The position numbers and the translations under genes are program-made. The notes under the pieces were generated by a model, which did not search any database, had not been told where the DNA came from, and worked only from the letters and a program-made list of their open reading frames with translations. 64,000 nt of DNA. Source: Nocardia kruczakiae NBRC 101016 (GTDB lineage: Bacteria; Actinomycetota; Actinomycetes; Mycobacteriales; Mycobacteriaceae). The stretch covers positions 80,861-144,860 of the forward strand of contig NZ_BDBL01000026.1 in assembly GCF_001612965.1 (NCBI RefSeq), in the 5' to 3' direction. Shown one piece after another: positions 35,360 through 44,279 of this stretch (within the stretch, counting starts at the first letter, position 1; each line of letters opens with the position of its first letter).

Positions 35360-37915
35360 CTATTTCCCGGGCGTGGCAGTTGCGGCCGGCATGGCGGGCA
35401 TTTCGGGCAGGCCGAGCAGAACCGGCGTCTTGCGCTCCCCGCTCTCGTCGAAGGCGATCGTCGGATCGGCCTCCTCCGGCGCGTTGACGAAGGTGACGAA
35501 GCGCGAGAGCTTCGCGGGATCCTCCAGCACCGCGGCCCATTCGTCCTTGTAACCGGCGACGTGGCGGGCCATGCTCTCCTCCAGCTCGGCGGCGATGCCG
35601 AGGGAGTCCTCGCAGACGACCTGCTTGAGGTGTTCGATCCCGCCCTCGAGTGCTTCCTGCCACGGCGCGGTGCGCTGCAGCCGGTCCGCGGTGCGGATGT
35701 AGAACATCAGATAGCGGTCGATGTAGCGGATCAACGTCTCGTCGTCGAGGTCACCGGCCAGCAGCACCGCGTGCTTGGGCGTCAGGCCGCCGTTGCCGCC
35801 GACGTAGAGGTTCCAGCCGTTCTCGGTGGCGATGACGCCGACGTCCTTGCCACGCGCCTCGGCGCATTCGCGGGCACAGCCCGAGACCGCCAGCTTCAGC
35901 TTGTGCGGCGAGCGCAGTCCCCGGTAGCGCTTCTCCAGCAGCACCGCCATGCCGACCGAATCCTGCTGTCCGTAGCGGCACCAGGTCGAGCCCACGCAGC
36001 TCTTCACGGTGCGCAGCGATTTGCCGTAGGCGTGGCCGGATTCCATCCCCTTGTCGACCAGTCGCTGCCAGATCTGCGGCAGCTGCTCGACCCGCGCACC
36101 GAACAGGTCGATGCGCTGGCCGCCGGTGACCTTGACGTAGAGGCCGAAATCCTTGGCGATCTGGCCGATTTCGATCAGCTGCTCGGGCGTCACCTCACCG
36201 CCGGGCATCCGCGGCACCACCGAATAGGTGCCGTTCTTCTGCAGGTTGGCCAGGAAGTGGTCGTTGGTGTCCTGCAGTGCGGACTGCTCACCGTCGAGGA
36301 TGTGGTCGCTCGAGGTCGAGGCCAGGATGGACGCGACGGTCGGCTTGCAGATATCGCAGCCGATTCCGGTGCCGTGCTTGGCGATCAGTTCCGAGAAGGT
36401 GCGGATTCCGGTCACCTGCACGATCTCGAACAGTTCGGACCGGGACTGGGTGAAGTGCTCGCACAGCGCCTTCGACATCTCCACGCCGGACTGCTCGAGC
36501 AGCTTCTTGATCATCGGAACGCAACCACCGCAGGAGGTTCCGGCGGAGGTGCAGCTCTTGACCCCGGCGATATCGCAGGCGCCTTCGTGAATAGCACCGA
36601 CGATGGCCCCTTTGGACACGTTGTTGCAGGAGCAGATCTGCGCCTCGTCGGGCAGGGCGTCCGCGCCCAGTTCGGCGCCCGCGGGCGAGATCAGCGCGGC
36701 CGGTTCGGCGGGCAGTTCGCTGCCGACCAGCGGACGCAACGCCGCGTACTGCGAGGCGTCGCCGACCAGGATGCCGCCGAGCAGCGTCTTGGCGTCGTCG
36801 GAGATCACCAGCTTGGCGTAGGTGCCCTTGGCGGCGTCGTGCAGCACCACCGACAGCGCGCCCTCGGTGGTGGCGTGTGCGTCACCGAAACTGGCGACGT
36901 CCACGCCGAGCAGCTTCAGCTTGGTCGACAGGTCGGCGCCCGGGAATTCGCCGGCGCCGCCGACCAGCCGGTCCGCGACGATCTCGGCGGTGGTGTAGCC
37001 GGGGGCGACCAGGCCGTAGCAGGTGCCCTCCACGGCGGCGACCTCGCCGACGGCGTAGATGTGCGGGTCGGAGGTGACCATGCCCAGGTCGGTGAGCGCA
37101 CCACCGCGCGGGCCGATCTCGAGTCCGGCGTCGCGGGCGATCTGATCGCGCGGGCGCACACCGGCGGAGAACACGACCAGCGAGGCGTCGATCACGGACT
37201 CATCGGACAGTGAAACCCGCAGGCCCGCACCGTCTTCGGCCGGTTCGATGGCCGAGGTGCCGACACCGGTGTGCACGTGCAGGCCCAGATCGGTGACCAG
37301 CTTCTCCAGGATCGCGCCGCCACCCTCGTCGACCTGCACCGGCATCAGCCGCGGCGCGAACTCGACGACGTGCGGTGTCATTCCCATGAGCCGCAGCGCA
37401 TTCGCCGCTTCCAGACCGAGGAGTCCGCCGCCGACGACCACACCGACCGCGCCGGGGCCCGCGTTCTGCGCGGCGGCCCGGATGCCGTCGAGGTCCTCGA
37501 GGGTGCGGTAGACGAAGCATTCCGGACGGTCGTGGCCCGGCACCGGCGGCACGAAGGCATACGATCCGGTCGCGAGAACCAGTGCGTCGTAACCGATCAC
37601 GTCCCCGGAGGAGGTGGTCACCTTGCGGGCGGCGCGGTCGATCTCGTCGGCGCGCACGCCGAGGCGCAGATCCACCAGCGCGTCGCCGGCGTACTCGTTA
37701 CCGGGCAGGGCGAGCGCGCTCTTGTCCCAGGCGCCGACGTAGGACGACAGGCCGACGCGGTCGTAGGCGGCCTGGTCCTCTTCGCTCAGCACGACGACCT
37801 GCCATTGCCCGGCCTCGTCGCGGGAGCGCAGCGCCTCCACGAACCGGTGCCCGACCATGCCGTGGCCGACGACCACCACGGTCTTGCGCTGCGTGGGTTC
37901 GACTGTCGTGTTCAT
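35360..37915 (-). CDS. nirB: Nitrite reductase large subunit NirB
   Basis: An 851-residue siroheme enzyme that reduces nitrite to ammonium with NADH. Order: FAD/NAD domains (VVVGHGMVGHRF at the start; VVVGGGLLGLEAANAL), a BFD-type [2Fe-2S] region CSCNNVSKG ... CTSAGTSCGGC, then the siroheme/[4Fe-4S] part with KSCVGSTWCRYGQQDS and SGCARECAEA. GGAGGA is six bases before the ATG. It follows narK by 26 bases in the unit narK-nirB-nirD-nnaR-cbiX. Confidence 0.96.
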   Translation of the reverse strand: MNTTVEPTQRKTVVVVGHGMVGHRFVEALRSRDEAGQWQVVVLSEEDQAAYDRVGLSSYVGAWDKSALALPGNEYAGDALVDLRLGVRADEIDRAARKVTTSSGDVIGYDALVLATGSYAFVPPVPGHDRPECFVYRTLEDLDGIRAAAQNAGPGAVGVVVGGGLLGLEAANALRLMGMTPHVVEFAPRLMPVQVDEGGGAILEKLVTDLGLHVHTGVGTSAIEPAEDGAGLRVSLSDESVIDASLVVFSAGVRPRDQIARDAGLEIGPRGGALTDLGMVTSDPHIYAVGEVAAVEGTCYGLVAPGYTTAEIVADRLVGGAGEFPGADLSTKLKLLGVDVASFGDAHATTEGALSVVLHDAAKGTYAKLVISDDAKTLLGGILVGDASQYAALRPLVGSELPAEPAALISPAGAELGADALPDEAQICSCNNVSKGAIVGAIHEGACDIAGVKSCTSAGTSCGGCVPMIKKLLEQSGVEMSKALCEHFTQSRSELFEIVQVTGIRTFSELIAKHGTGIGCDICKPTVASILASTSSDHILDGEQSALQDTNDHFLANLQKNGTYSVVPRMPGGEVTPEQLIEIGQIAKDFGLYVKVTGGQRIDLFGARVEQLPQIWQRLVDKGMESGHAYGKSLRTVKSCVGSTWCRYGQQDSVGMAVLLEKRYRGLRSPHKLKLAVSGCARECAEARGKDVGVIATENGWNLYVGGNGGLTPKHAVLLAGDLDDETLIRYIDRYLMFYIRTADRLQRTAPWQEALEGGIEHLKQVVCEDSLGIAAELEESMARHVAGYKDEWAAVLEDPAKLSRFVTFVNAPEEADPTIAFDESGERKTPVLLGLPEMPAMPAATATPGK

Positions 37916-37941
37916 GACTGTCCTCCGATGCTTTCCGATGG

Positions 37942-39417
37942 TCAGGCGCGAGCCGAGGTGGTGGACTGGGTGGAATCGGTTTCGGGCGACCGCTCGGCCT
38001 CGAGCACCAGGGCTTCCGCCTGGGCGACGACACCGGATTCGGTACGCGCCGAACGCATTCCGGGCCGTCGTAGGAAGACCGACCAGACGACGATCGCGCA
38101 GACGACGTAGAAGCCGAGGAACACCCAGAAGGCGGTGGTCGCGGAGTTGGTGGAGGCGTAGGAGGAGCGCAGCACCAGGTTGATGGCCACACCTCCCAGG
38201 GCGCCGATCGCGCCGACGAAGCCGATCAGCGCGCCCGAGGTGTTGCGCGACCAGGCGGCCTGCTCCCCGGGGCTCACGGGCAGGCTCTTGGACTTCGCGT
38301 CGAACACCGACGGGATGATCTTGGTGACCGACCCGTTGCCGATTCCCGAGAGCACGAACAGGGCGATGAATCCGCAGACCAGGGCGACCATGGTCAGGCC
38401 CGAGGCCACGCCGCCGTTGTGGTCGGCGGCCACACTGGACACCGCGACCACGACCGCCGCGACCATCATTCCGGCGAACCCGGCCAGCGTGACGCGGCTG
38501 CCGCCGAAGCGGTCGGCCATCTTGCCGCCGTAGGGGCGGGCCAGCGAACCGAGCAGCGGGCCGATGAAGGCGATCTGCGCGGCGTGCAGACTCGCCTGGG
38601 CGGCCGAATCGCCACCGGCTTTGAAGCCGATCTGCAGAATCTGGCCGAAGGCGAAGCTGAAGCCGATGAACGAGCCGAACGTACCGATGTAGAGGAAGGC
38701 GATCGCCCAGGACTGCGGAACCTTCAGCGACTCCAGCATGTAGGACAGATCGGCCTTCTGGTTGCGCAGATTGTCCATGTAGAGCGCGGCACCGAGACCG
38801 GCGACCGCGATGAACGCCAGGTAGACCAGGCAGACGACCGACGCGTAGGAGTTGCCGAGCGTCGCGATCACCAGCAGGCCGATCAGCTGGATCACCGGGA
38901 CGCCGATATTGCCGCCGCCGGCGTTCATACCCAGCGCCCAGCCCTTGAGCCGCTGCGGGTAGAAGGCGTTGATATTGGTCATCGAGGAGGCGAAGTTGCC
39001 GCCGCCCAGGCCGGCGAACGCCGCCACCACCATGAACGTGGTGTAGGAGGTGCCCGGCTGGTTGATGAAGTACAGCGTCAGCAGCGTCGGGATCAGCAGC
39101 ATCAGGGCGCTGAAGATCGTCCAGTTGCGGCCGCCGAAGCGTGCGGTGGCGACGGTGTAGGGAATGCGCAGGATGCCGCCGACCAGGGTCGGCATGGCGA
39201 CCAGGAAGAACTTTCCGGCGGCGTCGATGCCGAACTTGTCGGTCGGCATGAACAGCACCATCACCGACCAGATCGACCACACCGAGAATCCGACATGTTC
39301 GGCGACGACCGACCAGATCAGATTGCGACGGGCGATCTTCTTGCCGCCGGCCTCCCAGGCCGCGACATCCTCGGCATCCCATTGCTCGATGTCGTGGTTA
39401 CGCGTCAGCGTGCTCAA
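37942..39417 (-). CDS. NarK-type nitrate/nitrite transporter (NNP family), assimilatory operon
   Basis: A 491-residue major facilitator protein with 12 predicted membrane segments and both nitrate signatures: GLGGGNFASSMTNINAFYP and GIGNGSVTKIIPSVF. As first gene before nirBD it most likely imports nitrate or exports nitrite. The start is a TTG at 39417: AGGAGG lies five bases upstream, and translation LSTLTRNHDIEQWD matches the opening of the other family members; upstream in-frame ATGs have no such site. Expression is probably under GlnR/NnaR, as a GlnR-like box lies 128 bases upstream. Confidence 0.93.
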   Translation of the reverse strand: MSTLTRNHDIEQWDAEDVAAWEAGGKKIARRNLIWSVVAEHVGFSVWSIWSVMVLFMPTDKFGIDAAGKFFLVAMPTLVGGILRIPYTVATARFGGRNWTIFSALMLLIPTLLTLYFINQPGTSYTTFMVVAAFAGLGGGNFASSMTNINAFYPQRLKGWALGMNAGGGNIGVPVIQLIGLLVIATLGNSYASVVCLVYLAFIAVAGLGAALYMDNLRNQKADLSYMLESLKVPQSWAIAFLYIGTFGSFIGFSFAFGQILQIGFKAGGDSAAQASLHAAQIAFIGPLLGSLARPYGGKMADRFGGSRVTLAGFAGMMVAAVVVAVSSVAADHNGGVASGLTMVALVCGFIALFVLSGIGNGSVTKIIPSVFDAKSKSLPVSPGEQAAWSRNTSGALIGFVGAIGALGGVAINLVLRSSYASTNSATTAFWVFLGFYVVCAIVVWSVFLRRPGMRSARTESGVVAQAEALVLEAERSPETDSTQSTTSARA

Positions 39418-39522
39418 CAGGGCCTCCTGAAATCCGGTTGGCCCCAAGGTAGAAAACGGGTATTGCCGCGATGCTGCGCCACATGACGCACAAATCAACG
39501 GTTGCTCACGAATTCGGCGATT

Positions 39523-39540
39523 TCCCGGTGAGAACCGGGA
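39523..39540. repeat. Inverted repeat next to the GlnR-like box
   Basis: TCCCGGT and ACCGGGA are perfect 7-bp arms around GAGA. It lies four bases from the GlnR-like box, on the promoter-proximal side, and is a candidate NnaR site (inference). Confidence 0.45.
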
Positions 39541-39544
39541 CTTT

Positions 39545-39581
39545 GTTTCGCCCATATGACACAACGGTTTCCGTGCGTCAC
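39545..39581 (-). promoter_or_regulatory. GlnR-like binding box of the narK-nirBD operon
   Basis: On the minus strand: GTGAC-N5-GAAAC-N6-GTCAT-N6-GAAAC. The GlnR consensus is gTnAC-N6-GaAAC repeated twice; three of four blocks match fully, the third differs at its last base, and one spacer is a base short. Confidence 0.7.
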
Positions 39582-39735
39582 AAAGTGCCGACGCTCACAC
39601 GCTGAGTCGGTGAGATCGATGGCGGCGAGTGGTGCGGGCCACATTACGCGGCCGTCGGCTCACATCATGGTCACAAGCTCACCGCGGCGCAACCCGAGCG
39701 GTGAAATAGCCGAGAGGTCGCGCCGCGGACGCCGG

Positions 39736-40983
39736 TCAGTGCCAGGTGTCCTCGAGCATGCGTGGCTTGCACGCCTGCCAGCCGCCGGCCACCAGCACCA
39801 GGACGGCAACCGCCAGCAGGGCGAAGGGCGCGCCCCAGCCGCCGACCACGCTGTGCAACACACCGAACAGCAGGGGGCCGACGCAGGCGACGGTGTAGCC
39901 GACACCCTGCGTGAAGCCCGACAGCGCCGCCGAACCGGCCTGGGTGCGGGTGCGCAGATTGATCAGCGTGAGCGCCATCGGGAAGGTGCTCGGCCCCAGG
40001 CCCAGCAGCAGCACCCACAGCCACGGTGCGCTCATCGGGGCGATCAGCAGGCCGGCGAACGCCGCGAAAAACGCTATCGCGCAGCCGATCACGACGGGGA
40101 ACGGATTGCGGATGCGGGCGGTGAACGACGGCGCGGTCAACGCGGCCGCCAAGCCCATGAAGGAGAAGAAGGCGACCATCGTGCCGCCGAAGCTCGCGTC
40201 GGCGCCCGCGTCGGCGAAGAGTTTGGGCAGCCAGGTGAACATCGAGTAGGTGACCAGCGAGGTCATGCCGAACATGGCGGCCATCCCCCACGCCAGCGGC
40301 GACCGCCGGATATTGCCCGCGCGCGCGGGCTGTTCGCCGGGCACCTCGGCCACCGCGGTGGTGTCCGCGCGATCGTGACCACGCCGCCCCCGCAGCACAC
40401 CCAGCCACGGCACCGCGGCCGCGAATCCGAGCAGCGCCCACAGCCCGAGCGAGACCCGCCAGCCGGCCGCATCGGCGACCGGGACCGCGATCAGCGCCGG
40501 CACCACGGTGCCGATCTGCACCATCGTGATGTACACCGAGCTCAGCACCGCCAGGCGATCGGCGAAATACCGCTTGACCAGGGGCGGAATCACGACATTG
40601 CCGATGCCCATACCGGCCAGCGCCAGCGCGGACAGGCTCAGCAGCTCCCAGGTGTCGGGCACCAGCGCCCGGGTCAGCTGCCCGGCCCCGGCCATACACA
40701 TGGCGACCAGTGCGGTGCGTTCCAGGCCCAGCCAGCGCACGAAGATCGGGGTGATCAGTCCGGCCAGCGCGAACATGGCGGTCGGGATCATGCCGAAGAC
40801 ACCGACGATGGCGGTGGAATAGCCGATGTCGGCGCCGATCCGCTCGGCGAGCGGAGTGAAGGCGGTGACCGCCACGCGCAGCGTGAGCGCCGAGACGACG
40901 ATCGCGACGAGGACGAGGATCCGGCCCTCGGCCAGACCGCGGCGCCGGATGTCGGTGGTCGACTGCAGATTGGTAACCGTCAC
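39736..40983 (-). CDS. CynX/NimT-like MFS transporter
   Basis: A 415-residue major facilitator protein of the CynX group with 12 hydrophobic segments; AVTAFTPLAERIGADIGYS and GMGIGNVVIPPLVKRYF are typical. CynX relatives are linked to cyanate, nitroimidazoles or other organic anions; substrate unknown. The GTG at 40983 is chosen because TATGAT lies exactly six bases upstream with TTGCCC 18 bases further, giving a leaderless mRNA. Divergent from a GntR regulator, which probably controls it. Confidence 0.83.
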   Translation of the reverse strand: MTVTNLQSTTDIRRRGLAEGRILVLVAIVVSALTLRVAVTAFTPLAERIGADIGYSTAIVGVFGMIPTAMFALAGLITPIFVRWLGLERTALVAMCMAGAGQLTRALVPDTWELLSLSALALAGMGIGNVVIPPLVKRYFADRLAVLSSVYITMVQIGTVVPALIAVPVADAAGWRVSLGLWALLGFAAAVPWLGVLRGRRGHDRADTTAVAEVPGEQPARAGNIRRSPLAWGMAAMFGMTSLVTYSMFTWLPKLFADAGADASFGGTMVAFFSFMGLAAALTAPSFTARIRNPFPVVIGCAIAFFAAFAGLLIAPMSAPWLWVLLLGLGPSTFPMALTLINLRTRTQAGSAALSGFTQGVGYTVACVGPLLFGVLHSVVGGWGAPFALLAVAVLVLVAGGWQACKPRMLEDTWH

Positions 40984-40995
40984 CGCGAAATCATA
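40983..40995 (-). promoter_or_regulatory. Leaderless promoter of the CynX-like gene
   Basis: TATGAT (40995-40990), six bases, then GTG at 40983; -35 TTGCCC at 41019-41014 with an 18-base spacer. Confidence 0.6.
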
Positions 40996-41042
40996 GGATG
41001 ATTGGATGAAAGCGGGCAACAAATGTGAGGAGGGGTACTCTA

Positions 41043-41717
41043 TTGGCCGTGCAACCAGTCCGGCGCACCAGCCTCATCGCTCAGGTCACCGAACAGCTGC
41101 GCGCTGAAATCCGTTCGGGGCGTTGGCCGATCGGCTCCCGCATACCGACCGAACCGGAACTCACCGAATTGACCGGCACCGGCCGCAACACCGTGCGCGA
41201 AGCGGTGCAGGCGCTCGTGCACGCCGGCATGCTCGAACGCCGGCAGGGTTCGGGCACCTACGTCATCGCCGCCTCCGATCTCGGCGGCACCCTCACCAAA
41301 TACTTCGCCGACGCCGTCGAACGCGATGTGCTCGAACTGCGCCAGGCCCTCGATGTGCAGGCCGCCCGGCTGGCCGCGCTGCGCCGCGACGACAACGACG
41401 TGCAGACCCTGCTGCGCCTGCTCGACCGGCGCAGCCAGGTCTGGGATACCGACAGCACCGCCGCGGTCGACGCGGACGTGGCACTGCACCGCGCCATCGT
41501 CGCCGCCAGCCACAACACCGTCTACCTCGAGTTCTACGATTCGCTGCTGCCCGTGATCGAGGACGTGATCCGTTCTCGCACAACCAAATACGGCAACCAG
41601 TATCACGACGAACACGCCGAGCTGGTCCATGCCGTGATCGACGGCGACGCCGACCGGGCCGCGCGCGCCGCCAACTGCTTCCTCGGCTCGCTCATCGCCG
41701 AATACCCCGAACGGTGA
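41043..41717 (+). CDS. GntR-family regulator, FadR subfamily (FCD domain)
   Basis: A 224-residue regulator: winged helix VTEQLRAEIRSGRWPIGSRIPTE with TGTGRNTVREAVQALVHAGM, then an all-helical FCD ligand domain (DVALHRAIVAASHNTVYLEFYDSLL, quoted in part). FCD domains bind carboxylic acids, often with a metal. The TTG at 41043 is chosen for AGGAGG nine bases upstream; a GTG at 41049 and one at 41025 are alternatives. The 59-base gap to the divergent CynX-like gene suggests that it controls that transporter. Confidence 0.85.
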   Translation: MAVQPVRRTSLIAQVTEQLRAEIRSGRWPIGSRIPTEPELTELTGTGRNTVREAVQALVHAGMLERRQGSGTYVIAASDLGGTLTKYFADAVERDVLELRQALDVQAARLAALRRDDNDVQTLLRLLDRRSQVWDTDSTAAVDADVALHRAIVAASHNTVYLEFYDSLLPVIEDVIRSRTTKYGNQYHDEHAELVHAVIDGDADRAARAANCFLGSLIAEYPER

Positions 41718-41825
41718 CGGTCTCCGCCGGCAGGTAAACGATTCGTCACCGTCGTGCCGGAAGCGGGGTGAGCGAGTGTTGCTGCGAACGTCACGGAGCG
41801 TGAATCGGACGTAATTTCGCGTTCC

Positions 41826-41864
41826 TACCGTGGATACGACCGCCGGACCCCGACCTCCGGGTCC
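41826..41864 (+). promoter_or_regulatory. Promoter and leader hairpin of the second narK
   Basis: TACCGT (41826-41831) is a -10 candidate; the leader of about 70 bases then carries GGACCC and GGGTCC (41845-41850, 41859-41864), a 6-bp hairpin with an 8-base loop. No clean GlnR box was found here. Confidence 0.35.
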
Positions 41865-41906
41865 CCGAGATGAGGGCGGTCGCATCCCTTCGAGAGGAAC
41901 GCGCCG

Positions 41907-43373
41907 ATGACTACCACCGACGCCGCGATATCGGCCACCGCCGCTCCCGACTTCCACCACCAGGCCCGCGGCCGCTGGCTCGAGCACTGGGAGCCGGACA
42001 ACGAAACCTTCTGGGAGAACGGCGGAAAGCGCACCGCCCGTAAGAATCTCGCGTTCTCGGTCTTCTCCGAAAACCTGGGATTCAGTATCTGGGTGCTGTG
42101 GGCCAGCGTGGTCACCGCCATGGGTTCGGCGGGCTTTCATTATCTGAGCGGCCCGGACGCCGTGGCCAATTCGCTGCTGCTCACTTCCACACCCACCCTC
42201 GTAGGCGCCGCGCTGCGCGTGCCCTACACCTTCGCCATTCCGAAATTCGGCGGGCGCGCGTTCACCGTCTTCAGCGCGGGCATGTTGCTGCTGCCGACGC
42301 TGGGCCTGGCCTATTTCGTCAATCAGCCCAGCACGCCGTTCTGGGTGTTCATGCTGCTGGCCGCGCTCGCCGGCGTGGGTGGCGGCAATTTCTCCTCGTC
42401 GATGGCGAATATCAATTTCTTCTTTCCCGAGGGGAAGAAGGGTGCCGCGCTGGGAATCAACGCGGCGGGCGGCAATATGGGCGTCGCGCAGACTCAGCTG
42501 CTGGTGCCGCTGATCATCACTCTCGGCACCCATCTCATGGCCAAGGATCCGGCCGGTTACCGGTTCGGCATCACCCTCGCGGTGCTGGTGTGGATTCCGT
42601 TCATCCTCGTGGCCATGTTCGGCGCGCTGCGGTACATGGATTCGATCACCGGCGCGAAATCCGACGGCAGTTCCTATCGGCTGGCGCTGACCAACCGGCA
42701 CACCTGGATCATGGCGGTGCTCTACATCGGCACCTTCGGATCGTTCATCGGCTTCTCCTTCGCCTTCCCCACCCTGCTCAAATCCACCTTCCCGGAGCTG
42801 GCGAAGATCGGCTGGATGTCCACGATCGGCAACCTCGCCTTCCTCGGCGCCTTCGTCGGATCGCTGAGCCGGCCCTTCGGCGGGTGGATCGCGGACCGAT
42901 TCACCGGTGCCCGGATCACCGTCTACGTCTTCACCGGTATGGCCGGCGCCACCGCGCTGATCGTGGCCGCGCTCTCGGTGAAGAACTTTCCGCTGTATCT
43001 GATCTCGTTCCTGCTGCTGTTCGTGCTGTCGGGTATCGGCAACGGTTCCACCTACCGGATGATCCCCTCGATCTTCGGGGCCGAGGCCAAGCGCCGCGCC
43101 GCCGAATACGGCCAGGACCCGGCCACCGCGCTGGCCGCGGCCAAACGGCAGGCGGGTGCGGCGATCGGTGTGGTCGGCGCAGTCGGTGCGGCCGGCGGGT
43201 GGGTGCTGCAGCAGGCGCTGCGGGAATCCAATATCCACTTCGGCGGGATGGCACCGGCCTTCTGGGCCTACGCCGTCGCCTTCCTGGTGATGGGCGGACT
43301 CACCTGGTGGTTCTATCTGCGCTCGTCGTTCGCCGTCGAGCGGGTGCCGTCACTGGCCCACGCGGGCGTCTGA
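41907..43373 (+). CDS. Second NarK-type nitrate/nitrite transporter (NNP family)
   Basis: A 488-residue MFS protein with 12 membrane segments and the two nitrate signatures GVGGGNFSSSMANINFFFP and GIGNGSTYRMIPSIF. It differs clearly from the other NarK, so it is not a recent duplicate. GAGAGGAA lies before the ATG. It has its own promoter and stands alone; it may serve NarGHI (nitrate in, nitrite out) while the other serves NirBD, but the sequence cannot decide this. Confidence 0.92.
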   Translation: MTTTDAAISATAAPDFHHQARGRWLEHWEPDNETFWENGGKRTARKNLAFSVFSENLGFSIWVLWASVVTAMGSAGFHYLSGPDAVANSLLLTSTPTLVGAALRVPYTFAIPKFGGRAFTVFSAGMLLLPTLGLAYFVNQPSTPFWVFMLLAALAGVGGGNFSSSMANINFFFPEGKKGAALGINAAGGNMGVAQTQLLVPLIITLGTHLMAKDPAGYRFGITLAVLVWIPFILVAMFGALRYMDSITGAKSDGSSYRLALTNRHTWIMAVLYIGTFGSFIGFSFAFPTLLKSTFPELAKIGWMSTIGNLAFLGAFVGSLSRPFGGWIADRFTGARITVYVFTGMAGATALIVAALSVKNFPLYLISFLLLFVLSGIGNGSTYRMIPSIFGAEAKRRAAEYGQDPATALAAAKRQAGAAIGVVGAVGAAGGWVLQQALRESNIHFGGMAPAFWAYAVAFLVMGGLTWWFYLRSSFAVERVPSLAHAGV

Positions 43374-43392
43374 GGGCTGGACTCACGACATT

Positions 43393-43428
43393 GCGGGCTC
43401 GCCGGTCGATTCCGATCGGCGGGCCCGC
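43393..43428. terminator. Strong hairpin between convergent narK and TIGR02569 genes
   Basis: Two 16-base arms (43393-43408 and 43413-43428) pair around ATTC with only two mismatches, both G-U compatible in one direction. There is no clear U-run. It ends on the stop codon of the leftward gene, so it probably insulates both genes. Confidence 0.6.
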
Positions 43429-44279
43429 TACAGCATCAACCGGATCATGTCGGCGGTGTGCGCCAGGCCGGGAAACGCCTCCGGCGTCGACCGCGGATGC
43501 AGCGCGTGCACCGCGAGCCGGAACATGACCGCGCGCAACAACATCTGCGGCCACTCCGGCAGATCCGACCACCGCTCGAGCAGGCCCGGATCCGCACCGC
43601 CCCAGGACAGCGCGTCGACCACGATCACCCCCGCCGCCCAGGACGCGGGCCGCCAGTACGGGGCGATGTCGGTCAGCCCCGGAGCCTGGCCGTTGGTGAA
43701 CAACACCGTGCCGAACAGATCACCGTGCACGAGCTGCGACGGTATCCGCACGGGTTTCCGCAGCGTCGCGAGCTGCGCCAGCATATCGATGCTGTGCCGG
43801 CCGTCCGGCGTGGTCACCGGCAGCATGCCGCCGGCTTTCAGGCTGCGCAGCGGGACCGTCTCCCAGGCGGCCCGGTCGGCGGCGACGAAGACATCGACAT
43901 CGACCCACGGCGCGATCGGCTGCTGGGCCAGGAAACGCGGCCGCTCCAGCCGCGCGGTGGCGTAGTGCAGGCGCAACGACACCGACACCACCTCGTCGTG
44001 GCGCGGTTCCGGGGTGCCGTCCATATAGGTATCGGCACGCCAGCCGGACACCACGTAGCGACCGTCGGTGGCGCGCACCGGCCGTGCCAGCCGCACCCCG
44101 TCCACCTGCAGTGTCTCCCGCACCTTCGCCGACCACGCCGCCCGGGCGTGATCGGCCACCGGGCTGAGCACCACCTCGCCGCACCGCCACCCACCGTCCC
44201 AGTCGCCCAGCGCGACCGGGGCCACTTCGCGCAGCCCGAAAGTGGCCCGCACATGCTCCGGAGGTTCGACAGATGTCAC
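43428..44279 (-). CDS. TIGR02569-type actinobacterial protein (Rv3205c-like)
   Basis: A 283-residue protein of an actinobacteria-specific family distantly like aminoglycoside phosphotransferases. LVHGDLFGTVLF resembles the kinase loop HGDxxxxN, but the Asn is replaced, so kinase activity is doubtful. It lies directly downstream of moeZ as in mycobacteria. GTG start with TACGGT six bases upstream. Function unknown. Confidence 0.8.
   Translation of the reverse strand: MTSVEPPEHVRATFGLREVAPVALGDWDGGWRCGEVVLSPVADHARAAWSAKVRETLQVDGVRLARPVRATDGRYVVSGWRADTYMDGTPEPRHDEVVSVSLRLHYATARLERPRFLAQQPIAPWVDVDVFVAADRAAWETVPLRSLKAGGMLPVTTPDGRHSIDMLAQLATLRKPVRIPSQLVHGDLFGTVLFTNGQAPGLTDIAPYWRPASWAAGVIVVDALSWGGADPGLLERWSDLPEWPQMLLRAVMFRLAVHALHPRSTPEAFPGLAHTADMIRLML

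Larger units (their letters stand above)
39418..39735. promoter_or_regulatory. Regulatory region upstream of narK-nirBD
   Basis: A 318-base spacer before narK; the gene behind it (39736-40983) reads toward narK on the same strand. It contains a GlnR-like four-part box, a 7-bp hairpin directly beside it, and TACCTT on the minus strand (39451-39446) as a possible -10 about 30 bases before the TTG. The half nearest 39735 shows several TCAC/GTGA repeats without clear order. Confidence 0.5.

Noticed and set aside
35333..37213. 626-codon open frame antisense to nirB
   Set aside because: Shadow of nirB; no motif and no ribosome site.
35360..39382. 1340-codon continuous frame spanning narK and nirB
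   Set aside because: The first 489 codons are a shifted frame of narK; NirB starts at 37915 with its own GGAGGA.
41718..41825. GlnR box upstream of the second narK
   Set aside because: Several GTCAC blocks exist but none has a GAAAC block at six bases.
41040..43238. 732-codon open frame antisense to gntR and narK
   Set aside because: Crosses two genes and their promoter region; Gln/His/Arg-rich, no domain.
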